NCBI GenBank assembly: GCA_023390875.1
Contig: JAEWCA010000123.1
Location: 1 to 6,635, forward strand
Length of the DNA stretch: 6,635 nt
DNA from: Actinomycetes bacterium
Lineage (GTDB): Bacteria; Actinomycetota; Actinomycetes; Actinomycetales; Cellulomonadaceae
Direction: 5' to 3'
Every line of letters begins with the position of its first letter. Position 1 is the stretch's first letter. A program made the translations under genes and the position numbers. This document shows, piece after piece, positions 1 through 6,562 of this stretch. The notes beneath the pieces were generated by a model. It was given only the letters and a program-made list of their open reading frames with translations, ran no database searches and was not told the origin of the DNA.

Positions 1-33
1 CATCTGAGGGTGCTCCGCGGAGAGGGCGGCTGA
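1..33 (+). CDS. C-terminal end of a probable DUF3499 family protein (partial)
   Basis: Frame 1 reads ten codons, HLRVLRGEGG, and then a TGA at 31-33. From memory, actinobacterial DUF3499 proteins end in a similar 'RRGHLRVLR' tail and are encoded just upstream of the phosphomannomutase gene, so the tail and the position agree. DUF3499 proteins are small, have cysteines near the N-terminus, and have no known function. Only the end is visible, so no domain can be tested here. The stop lies four bases before the GTG of the next gene, which suggests one transcript. The call rests on a ten-residue match plus gene order, so it is moderate. Confidence 0.55.
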   Translation, partial: HLRVLRGEGG

Positions 34-37
34 CGCG

Positions 38-316
38 GTGGCGCGGCGACGGGGGGACGCCGCGCGGGCGCGTGCCGCGCAGCAGGCCGAGCCGCTCGGC
101 TCGTTGAGCCAGGCGGCCGGGCCGGCCGTGCCGGGCACCGAGGCGTGCCTGCGTTGCGGTGAGCGCGACCTCACCCGGATCCGGATGACGCTCGTGGGCG
201 GACGGCAGGCGGTCTTCGTGTCGTGCCCGTCGTGCGAGCAGACGAACTGGTTCGCCCTGGACGGCGAGGGCGCGCCCCTGGGGCGCGACGAGATCGGCGG
301 GGACTCCGCGCGCTGA
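38..316 (+). CDS. Small zinc-ribbon protein of unknown function
   Basis: This is a 92-residue protein that I do not recognise as a named family. It has an Ala/Arg-rich, probably disordered N-terminus (residues 1-35), then two cysteine knuckles, CLRC (C37, C40) and CPSC (C63, C66), separated by a short beta-like stretch (about residues 45-62). Four cysteines in two CxxC pairs 22 residues apart are typical of a structural zinc ribbon. A conserved-looking core runs from C37 to W71, and the tail is acidic. There is no signal peptide or membrane segment, so it is probably cytosolic. The GTG start is chosen because it falls four bases after the upstream stop and has a GA-rich stretch (19-26) about 11 bases before it. 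A nucleic-acid or protein-binding role is possible but is only inferred from the zinc-ribbon shape. Confidence 0.72.
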   Translation: MARRRGDAARARAAQQAEPLGSLSQAAGPAVPGTEACLRCGERDLTRIRMTLVGGRQAVFVSCPSCEQTNWFALDGEGAPLGRDEIGGDSAR

Positions 317-381
317 GCGCCGCCGGGTCGCCGGCCGGGCCGTCGGGCGGGCGTGATCGAGGTCGCGGCGGCCGATCCCAC

Positions 382-387
382 TACGAT
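382..387 (+). promoter_or_regulatory. Putative -10 box for the phosphomannomutase gene (leaderless start)
   Basis: TACGAT fits the actinobacterial TANNNT -10 pattern. Six bases separate it from the GTG at 394, so transcription would begin at or next to the start codon. There is no purine-rich ribosome binding site between the box and the GTG, which supports a leaderless message. No convincing -35 box is seen. Confidence 0.5.
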
Positions 388-393
388 GCCCGG

Positions 394-1854
394 GTGACCT
401 CACCTTCTCGCGACCGGGTCGACCTGTCCGCCCTCATCAAGGCCTACGACGTCCGCGGCGTCGTGCCGCAGGAGCTGAACCCGGAGGTGGCGCGCGCGAT
501 CGGCGCCGCGTTCGCCGAGGTCGTCGTCCTGCCCGAGGCGCAGGGTCGGCCCCGCGTCGTCGTCGCGCACGACATGCGGCCGTCCGGCCCGGACCTGGTC
601 GCGGCGTTCGCCGAGGGCCTGACCGGCCGGGGCGTCGACGTGCTCCGCATCGGTCTCGCGTCGACCGACGGGCTGTACTACGCGTCGGGCGCGCTCGACA
701 TCCCGGGCGCGATGTTCACGGCGAGCCACAACCCCGCGCAGTACAACGGCATCAAGCTGTGCCGCGCGGGCGCACGTCCCGTCGGGCAGGACTCGGGGCT
801 GTCGCGCGTCCGCGACCTCGCGGGGGAGTACCTCGCGGGCGGGCTGCCGCAGCCCGTGGCGCCGGACGCGCAGGGCACGGTGAGCGACGAGGACATGCTG
901 GCCGACTACGCCGGCTTCCTGCGCTCGCTCGTCGACCTGTCGGCGATCCGCCCGCTCAAGGTCGTGGTGGACGCGGGCAACGGCATGGGCGGGTACACCG
1001 CGCCGGCCGTGCTCGGCACGGAGGCCGGTCTGCCTGCGCTGCCGCTCGAGGTCGTCCCGCTCTACTTCGAGCTCGACGGCACGTTCCCGAACCACGAGGC
1101 CAACCCGCTCGAGCCCGAGAACCTGCGCGACCTGCAGGCCGCGGTCGTGGAGCACGGCGCCGACATCGGTCTCGCGTTCGACGGCGACGCCGACCGCTGC
1201 TTCGTGGTGGACGAGAACGGCGACCCGGTGTCCCCGTCGGCGATCACCGCGCTCGTCGGCCTCCGCGAGGTGTCCCGCGAGCAGGCGGCCGGCCGGACGC
1301 CGACCGTGATCCACAACCTCATCACGTCGCAGGTCGTCCCCGACCTGCTCACCGCCGCGGGTGCCCGCACGGTCCGCACGCGGGTGGGCCACTCGTTCAT
1401 CAAGGCCCAGATGGCCGAGCACGAGGCCGTGTTCGGCGGCGAGCACAGCGCGCACTACTACTTCCGCGAGTTCTTCTTCGCGGACACCGGCATGCTCGCC
1501 GCGCTGCACGTCCTCGCGGCGCTCGGCGGCCAGCCGCACCCGCTGTCGGCCCTCGCCGAGCAGTACCAGCCGTACGTCGCGAGCGGCGAGATCAACTCGC
1601 GCGTCACCTCCGTCGAGGAGGCGCGGGCCCGCGTCGTCGAGGCGTACGTGACGCAGCAGGGCGCCGGCCCGGTGACCGTCGACGAGCTCGACGGGCTCAC
1701 CGTGTCGCACTGGGACGGCCAGCCGCAGTGGTGGTTCAACCTCCGGGCGTCGAACACCGAGCCGCTGCTGCGGCTCAACGTCGAGGCGGCCGACGAGGAC
1801 ATCATGGAGAAGGTGCGCGACGACGTGCTCGCGCTCGTGCGTCAGGAGGCGTGA
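394..1854 (+). CDS. manB: Phosphomannomutase/phosphoglucomutase
   Basis: This 486-residue cytosolic enzyme belongs to the alpha-D-phosphohexomutase superfamily and interconverts mannose-6-phosphate and mannose-1-phosphate, with glucose phosphates as possible alternative substrates. The product feeds GDP-mannose synthesis for envelope glycans. All four signature regions are present: the phosphoserine loop TASHNP (residues 109-114, catalytic S111), the magnesium loop DGDADR (263-268), the sugar-specificity loop GEHSAH (349-354) and the phosphate-binding RASNTEP (451-457). The length is close to the family norm of about 460-490. The open frame extends upstream to 223, but the extra 57 codons overlap the zinc-ribbon gene and read as low-complexity Arg/Gly. 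GTG 394 places the conserved start of the first domain (KAYDVRG) at about residue 17. It lies 77 bases after the previous gene with its own -10 candidate, and its stop overlaps the next start. PMM versus PGM preference cannot be fixed from sequence alone. Confidence 0.96.
   Translation: MTSPSRDRVDLSALIKAYDVRGVVPQELNPEVARAIGAAFAEVVVLPEAQGRPRVVVAHDMRPSGPDLVAAFAEGLTGRGVDVLRIGLASTDGLYYASGALDIPGAMFTASHNPAQYNGIKLCRAGARPVGQDSGLSRVRDLAGEYLAGGLPQPVAPDAQGTVSDEDMLADYAGFLRSLVDLSAIRPLKVVVDAGNGMGGYTAPAVLGTEAGLPALPLEVVPLYFELDGTFPNHEANPLEPENLRDLQAAVVEHGADIGLAFDGDADRCFVVDENGDPVSPSAITALVGLREVSREQAAGRTPTVIHNLITSQVVPDLLTAAGARTVRTRVGHSFIKAQMAEHEAVFGGEHSAHYYFREFFFADTGMLAALHVLAALGGQPHPLSALAEQYQPYVASGEINSRVTSVEEARARVVEAYVTQQGAGPVTVDELDGLTVSHWDGQPQWWFNLRASNTEPLLRLNVEAADEDIMEKVRDDVLALVRQEA
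1844..1849 (+). promoter_or_regulatory. Ribosome binding site for the Trm112-like gene
   Basis: A perfect AGGAGG lies inside the last codons of manB, four bases before ATG 1854. It identifies the start of the small overlapping gene and points to translational coupling with manB. GTG 1851 is in frame but too close to the site. Confidence 0.7.
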
Positions 1855-2063
1855 TGGACGACGAGACCACGGCGGCACCGCTCGAGCAGTGGGCCCGTGA
1901 CCTGCTGCGCTGCCCGGTGACCGGTGCCACGCTCGTCGACGGCGTCGGGCCGGACGGGACCCCGGAGCTGGTCTCGACCGACCCGGAGAACCCGCTCGCG
2001 TACCCCGTGCGCGACGGCATCCCGGTGCTGCTCGCGGACGAGGCGCGCAAGGTCACCGCCTGA
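1854..2063 (+). CDS. Trm112/UPF0434 (YcaR-like) family protein
   Basis: The predicted protein has 69 residues. The N-terminal LLRCPVTG (residues 17-24) and the C-terminal YPVRDGIPVLLADEAR (50-65) are the two hallmarks of the Trm112/UPF0434 family. In eukaryotes and archaea Trm112 is a small partner that activates methyltransferases acting on tRNA, rRNA and release factors. The function of most bacterial members is less clear. Classical members carry several zinc-binding cysteines, but here only C20 remains: the second position of the first knuckle is Thr (T23), and no cysteine occurs in the middle segment. The zinc site therefore appears to be lost, though the fold may persist. The ATG shares one base with the manB stop and has a strong ribosome binding site, so it is almost certainly co-expressed with manB. 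Confidence 0.85.
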   Translation: MDDETTAAPLEQWARDLLRCPVTGATLVDGVGPDGTPELVSTDPENPLAYPVRDGIPVLLADEARKVTA

Positions 2064-2107
2064 CACACCTGTCCGGGCGTTTCGTCCCGTCCGCGGCTCC
2101 CGTCGCC

Positions 2108-2113
2108 TAGGCT
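2108..2113 (+). promoter_or_regulatory. Putative -10 box for the CDF-ahcY unit
   Basis: TAGGCT matches TANNNT in the 99-base gap between the Trm112-like gene and the transporter. It predicts a start near G2120 and a leader of about 43 bases that contains the transporter's ribosome binding site. No clear -35 box is visible, so the call is tentative. Confidence 0.38.
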
Positions 2114-2119
2114 GCGGCT

Positions 2120-2136
2120 GCCCGGCGGTGCCGGGC
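2120..2136 (+). other. Stem-loop in the gap before the CDF gene
   Basis: GCCCGG (2120-2125) and CCGGGC (2131-2136) form a perfect six-pair GC stem around a five-base loop. No T tract follows, so it is not a classical intrinsic terminator for the upstream genes. It sits exactly where the transcript from the candidate -10 box at 2108 would begin, so it could be a 5'-terminal mRNA hairpin. A weak terminator is the alternative. Confidence 0.4.
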
Positions 2137-2150
2137 GCGCCTCACGGACG

Positions 2151-2156
2151 GGGGAG
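2151..2156 (+). promoter_or_regulatory. Ribosome binding site for the CDF transporter
   Basis: GGGGAG lies six bases before ATG 2163, which is good Shine-Dalgarno spacing, and it supports that ATG as the start. Confidence 0.6.
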
Positions 2157-2162
2157 CTGCGG

Positions 2163-3080
2163 ATGGCGCACGGCGGCGGCACCCGGGCGATCCTCGCCGC
2201 GCTCGCGGCGAACCTGGGCATCGCCGTGACGAAGTTCGTCGCGTACCTGCTCACGTCGTCGAGCTCGATGCTGGCCGAGTCCGTGCACTCGGTCGCCGAC
2301 TCGGGCAACCAGCTGCTCCTGCTGCTCGGCGGACGCCGTGCGCGTCGCGACGCCGACCCGAGCCACCCGTTCGGCTACGGGCGCGAGCGGTACGTGTACG
2401 CGTTCATCGTGTCGATCGTCCTGTTCTCGCTCGGCGGCCTGTTCGCGCTGTTCGAGTCGTGGGAGAAGTGGCGGGACCCGCACCCCATCGAGGGGCGCTG
2501 GTGGTGGGTGCCGCTCGTCGTGCTCGCCGCCTCGATGGTCATGGAGGGCCTGTCGTTCCGGACGGCGGTCGGCGAGGCGAACCACACGCGGGGTGGGCAG
2601 TCGTGGGTGCAGTACGTCCGGAGCGCGAAGGCGCCCGAGATCCCGGTCGTGCTGCTCGAGGACTTCGGTGCGCTCATCGGGCTCGTGCTGGCGTCGTTCG
2701 GTGTCGGGCTCACGCTGCTCACGGCTGACGGCCGGTGGGACGCGGCGGGCTCCGCGGGCATCGGCCTGCTGCTCGTGTGCATCGCCGCGGTGCTGGCCGT
2801 CGAGACGAAGTCCCTCCTGCTCGGCGAGTCGGCGACGCGTGCGGACGTCGCGGCCATCGAGACGGCGCTCGTCGGCGACGGCGTGCCGTCCGTCATCCAC
2901 CTGCGCACCATGCACCTCGGCCCCGACGAGCTGCTCGTCGGGGCGAAGATCGAGGTGTCGGCCACGGAGAGCGCCGCCGAGGTCGCCGCGGCGATCGACG
3001 CCGCCGAGCAGCGCGTGCGGGCCGCCGTCCCGATCGCGACCGTCATCTACCTGGAGCCCGACCTGCGACGCCACACCTGA
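2163..3080 (+). CDS. Cation diffusion facilitator (CDF) family transporter
   Basis: This 305-residue inner-membrane protein has the CDF layout: six hydrophobic segments (about residues 9-30, 36-56, 78-98, 114-131, 162-186 and 195-214) and a cytosolic C-terminal domain (about 222-305). CDF proteins export divalent metals such as zinc, manganese, iron or cobalt, usually by exchange with protons. The second segment carries the expected HSVAD motif (H42, D46), followed by the HPFGYGRER loop (68-76). The fifth segment lacks the usual H/DxxxD pair and reads LLEDFGALIG, with only E166 and D167. Together with ETKSLLLGE near 214-222, this recalls the SLC30A9 (ZnT9)-like branch, whose metal specificity is not settled. 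The substrate is therefore not assigned. The gene has a good ribosome binding site and is followed 46 bases later by ahcY, probably on the same transcript. Confidence 0.92.
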   Translation: MAHGGGTRAILAALAANLGIAVTKFVAYLLTSSSSMLAESVHSVADSGNQLLLLLGGRRARRDADPSHPFGYGRERYVYAFIVSIVLFSLGGLFALFESWEKWRDPHPIEGRWWWVPLVVLAASMVMEGLSFRTAVGEANHTRGGQSWVQYVRSAKAPEIPVVLLEDFGALIGLVLASFGVGLTLLTADGRWDAAGSAGIGLLLVCIAAVLAVETKSLLLGESATRADVAAIETALVGDGVPSVIHLRTMHLGPDELLVGAKIEVSATESAAEVAAAIDAAEQRVRAAVPIATVIYLEPDLRRHT

Positions 3081-3116
3081 GCCACCGCACGACGCACGAG
3101 ACACCCGACCGTGAGC

Positions 3117-3122
3117 GAGGAG
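3117..3122 (+). promoter_or_regulatory. Ribosome binding site for ahcY
   Basis: GAGGAG lies four bases before ATG 3127. The 46-base gap after the transporter holds no convincing -10 box and no room for a structured SAH riboswitch, which favours read-through transcription. Confidence 0.65.
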
Positions 3123-3126
3123 TGAC

Positions 3127-4608
<1,482 letters not shown>

Positions 4609-4611
4609 CGC

Positions 4612-4623
4612 CGGCGCGCGCCG
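4612..4623. terminator. Possible bidirectional terminator between convergent ahcY and RDD genes
   Basis: The 30-base gap contains a perfect 12-base palindrome, CGGCGCGCGCCG. A larger pairing is also possible between CCGGCGC (4611-4617) and GCGCCGG (4644-4650), which reaches into the RDD 3' end. There is no T tract in either direction. The placement suits a terminator shared by both genes, but alternating GC sequence forms such palindromes easily. Confidence 0.3.
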
Positions 4624-4638
4624 CCGCGTGGCTGTGGC

Positions 4639-5454
4639 CTACTGCGCCGGGTCGGGGACCCCGTACGGGAGCCGGTGCAGCAGGTCCGCCTCGAGGGCGT
4701 CCCGGTGCGCGGCCGCGAGGCGAGCGCGCAGCTCGCGCTCGCGCCGCTCGGCCAGCACCGCGGTGAGGAACGCCTCGGGATGGGTCCCCGGCGGCGGCAT
4801 CGGGTGCACGTACCGCTGCACCTCGGCCGTGAGCTGCTGGCCCAGCTGCACGCGGGAGGCGGGGTGCAGCTTCGCGGACCGGACGAGGAACTGGCGCACC
4901 GACAGGGCGAGCCCGTCCGGCAGGCGCGCGAGGTCGGCCCGCGCGGCCCAGCCCGCGAGCCACGGCGGCATCGGTGCGGCCGTGCGCATCGCGGTGGCGC
5001 CGCGCACGCGCAGCGCGTACGTGCCGGCCAGCATGTCGCCGAGCCGCTTGCCCTGCGGGTGCACGATCGACGCGATGAGCGCCACGGAGCCGAACGTCAT
5101 CCACAGCTCCACCACGCCCACGAGGGCGCGGACGAACGCCTGACGGAGCACCACGGGCCCGCCGTCGTCGCGGACCACCCGGATGCCCACCGCGAGCTTG
5201 CCCACCGAGCGGCCTCGCGTCAGGGTCTCGACCGTCGTCGGGACGATCACGGTGATCGTCGCGACGATCACGATGCCGAAGATCGCCGACCCGTCCTCCG
5301 AGTCGAACGCACCCGTCAGCCCGATGACGAAGAACAGCACGAACAGCCCGGCACCGAGCACGACCAGGTCCAGGAGCGCGGCCAGGATGCGGGAGATCGG
5401 CGACGCGGGCTGCGAGTCGAGCAGCACCCCCTCGCCGATGACGACGCCGTCCAC
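4639..5454 (-). CDS. RDD family membrane protein
   Basis: This protein has 271 residues. The N-terminal half is an RDD domain: R22 and D29 in the first membrane segment (about 22-46), a second segment (about 56-75), the SVGKLAVGIRVV stretch (83-94), a third segment (about 107-131) and KRLGDMLAGT with D140. These are the conserved Arg-Asp-Asp residues that name the family. Residues about 155-271 form a hydrophilic, Arg/Ala/Leu-rich helical tail, probably cytosolic. RDD proteins have no well-proven general function; some are linked to ion transport. GTG 5454 is chosen because a strong ribosome binding site lies six bases upstream and the RDD domain begins soon after. The open frame continues upstream to 6534 and beyond, but that part is antisense to the SpoIIM gene. 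It is divergent from SpoIIM and may act with it in the same membrane process. Confidence 0.9.
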   Translation of the reverse strand: MDGVVIGEGVLLDSQPASPISRILAALLDLVVLGAGLFVLFFVIGLTGAFDSEDGSAIFGIVIVATITVIVPTTVETLTRGRSVGKLAVGIRVVRDDGGPVVLRQAFVRALVGVVELWMTFGSVALIASIVHPQGKRLGDMLAGTYALRVRGATAMRTAAPMPPWLAGWAARADLARLPDGLALSVRQFLVRSAKLHPASRVQLGQQLTAEVQRYVHPMPPPGTHPEAFLTAVLAERRERELRARLAAAHRDALEADLLHRLPYGVPDPAQ

Positions 5455-5460
5455 GTGCCC

Positions 5461-5466
5461 ACCTCC
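5461..5466 (-). promoter_or_regulatory. Ribosome binding site for the RDD gene
   Basis: On the minus strand this reads GGAGGT, six bases before the GTG at 5454. It decides the start in an open frame that otherwise has no upstream limit. Confidence 0.7.
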
Positions 5467-5474
5467 CGTCCGCC

Positions 5475-5492
5475 GCAGGGCGCGTGCCCTGC
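5475..5492. repeat. Inverted repeat in the RDD/SpoIIM divergent promoter region
   Basis: GCAGGGC (5475-5481) and GCCCTGC (5486-5492) are perfect seven-base arms around the four-base centre GCGT. As RNA this is a stem-loop at the predicted 5' end of the RDD message. As DNA it could be a regulator's operator between two divergent genes. Sequence alone does not choose between these. Confidence 0.5.
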
Positions 5493-5498
5493 CTGGGG

Positions 5499-5504
5499 AG
5501 AGTA
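5499..5504 (-). promoter_or_regulatory. Putative -10 box for the RDD gene
   Basis: Read on the minus strand this is TACTCT, a TANNNT match in an otherwise GC-rich gap. It predicts a start near 5492 and a 38-base leader that includes the inverted repeat and the ribosome binding site. No clear -35 box is seen. Confidence 0.42.
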
Positions 5505-5529
5505 GCCGCTGATCGACCCGCCGGGATGG

Positions 5530-5535
5530 CAGGCT
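5530..5535 (+). promoter_or_regulatory. Putative -10 box for the SpoIIM gene (possible leaderless start)
   Basis: CAGGCT is a weaker match to TANNNT, with C in the first position. It lies six bases before ATG 5542, the same spacing as at manB. There is no good ribosome binding site before that ATG, so a leaderless message is plausible. Confidence 0.35.
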
Positions 5536-5541
5536 GTGCGC

Positions 5542-6531
5542 ATGGATCTCGACGCCTACCAGGCGGCCCGCGCCGGGGCGTGGCAGCGGCTCGACCGGTT
5601 GACCCGGTCGCGGCGGCGGACGGGTGCGGAGGCGGACGAGCTCGTGCGCCTGTACCAGGCGACGGCCACCGACCTCTCGGTGATCCGTTCCGCGGCACCG
5701 GACCCCGAGCTGGTCAGCCGCCTGTCGCAGCAGCTCGGCCGCTCCCGGGCGGCCATCGCCGGCGCGCACGAGCCGAGCTGGCGCGACGTGCGGGTCTTCG
5801 TCGAGGTGTCCCTGCCCGCCGCGCTCTACCGCATCCGGTGGTGGACGGTCGCCGTCATGGCCGCGTTCCTGCTCGTCGGGGTCGCGAGCGGAGTCTGGGT
5901 CGCGACGCAGCCCGACGCCCTCGCGGCGATGGGCACCCCGAGCCAGCAGCAGGAGTACGTCGACAAGGCGTTCGCCGAGTACTACGACCCCGGTGCGGGC
6001 TTCGCGGGCGCCGTCTGGACCAACAACTCCTGGATCGCCGCCGTCTGCGTCGGTGCCGGCATCACCGGGATCCTGCCTGTGCTGATGCTCGCGTCCAACG
6101 CGATCTCGGTCGGCGCCGCGGGCGGGATGATGGCCGCGCACGGCGAGCTCGGGTTGTTCCTCACGCTCATCGCGCCCCACGGGCTCCTCGAGCTGACGTC
6201 GGTGTTCGTCGCCGGCGCGGCGGGGCTGCGGATCTTCTGGACGTGGGTCGACCCCGGACCTCGCCCGCGCACGCGGGCCCTCGCGGAGGAGGGTCGCGCG
6301 CTGTTCACCGTCGCCATCGGGCTCGTGGGGACGCTCGCGGTCTCCGGGGTCATCGAAGGCTTCGTCACCGGGTCCCACCTGCCGTGGTGGGTCAAGATCG
6401 CCATCGGCGTCGTCGCCCTGACGGCGTTCTGGGTCTACACGCTTGTCCTCGGCCGTCGTGCGGTCCTGGCGGGGGAGACGGGCGACGTCAGCGCCGACCG
6501 CGCCGGCTACGTGCTCGCCACCGCCGGCTGA
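5542..6531 (+). CDS. SpoIIM (stage II sporulation protein M) family membrane protein
   Basis: This is a 329-residue multi-pass membrane protein. A soluble, charged N-terminal region (residues 1-95) contains ELVRLYQATATDLS (33-46), a pattern I associate with actinobacterial members. Membrane segments follow at about 101-122, 164-190, 203-232, 255-277 and 283-304. The SpoIIM-type core includes the SNAISVGAAGG stretch and the LIAPHGLLEL stretch that follows it. In Bacillus, SpoIIM is part of the peptidoglycan-degrading engulfment complex. Actinobacterial relatives occur in non-sporulating species, so the name should not be taken as a sporulation role. In mycobacteria an RDD gene and MoxR/DUF58 genes lie close by. 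ATG 5542 is preferred; GTG 5536 is in frame and would add only two residues. The stop is followed by a palindrome. Confidence 0.88.
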   Translation: MDLDAYQAARAGAWQRLDRLTRSRRRTGAEADELVRLYQATATDLSVIRSAAPDPELVSRLSQQLGRSRAAIAGAHEPSWRDVRVFVEVSLPAALYRIRWWTVAVMAAFLLVGVASGVWVATQPDALAAMGTPSQQQEYVDKAFAEYYDPGAGFAGAVWTNNSWIAAVCVGAGITGILPVLMLASNAISVGAAGGMMAAHGELGLFLTLIAPHGLLELTSVFVAGAAGLRIFWTWVDPGPRPRTRALAEEGRALFTVAIGLVGTLAVSGVIEGFVTGSHLPWWVKIAIGVVALTAFWVYTLVLGRRAVLAGETGDVSADRAGYVLATAG

Positions 6532-6538
6532 CACGCCA

Positions 6539-6552
6539 GGACGGGCCCGTCC
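6539..6552. terminator. Perfect palindrome downstream of SpoIIM, possible terminator
   Basis: GGACGGGCCCGTCC is a 14-base perfect palindrome beginning eight bases after the SpoIIM stop. As RNA it could fold with a five-pair stem and a GGCC loop. No T tract follows. A weak terminator or a protein-binding site are both possible. Confidence 0.35.
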
Positions 6553-6562
6553 AGCACCGCCG

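Noticed and set aside
355..377. Small inverted arms GATCG and CGATC upstream of manB
   Set aside because: Five-base arms with a 13-base spacer are too short to call an operator. The TGATCGA motif also occurs at 5510 before SpoIIM, but at a different distance from the -10 candidate.
223..393. A 57-codon N-terminal extension of manB
   Set aside because: It overlaps the zinc-ribbon gene, is low-complexity Arg/Gly, and the mutase domain begins soon after GTG 394.
759..1853. A long plus-strand frame inside manB that runs into the Trm112-like gene
   Set aside because: The part before 1854 is an Arg/Ala/Gly-rich shadow frame of manB. Only the final 69 codons from ATG 1854 are real.
400..1878. A 492-codon open frame on the minus strand opposite manB
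   Set aside because: It is a mirror frame of a high-GC gene. The product is a low-complexity Arg/Val/Glu/Asp/His-rich string with no domain, while the plus strand has all the mutase motifs.
3081..3126. A possible SAH riboswitch before ahcY
   Set aside because: The gap is 46 bases, has no evident pseudoknot-like pairing, and ends in an ordinary ribosome binding site.
5455..6534. A 360-codon upstream extension of the RDD frame, opposite SpoIIM
   Set aside because: The ribosome binding site at 5461-5466 and the domain start fix the RDD start at 5454. The extension is an Arg/Asp/Gly-rich antisense shadow of SpoIIM.
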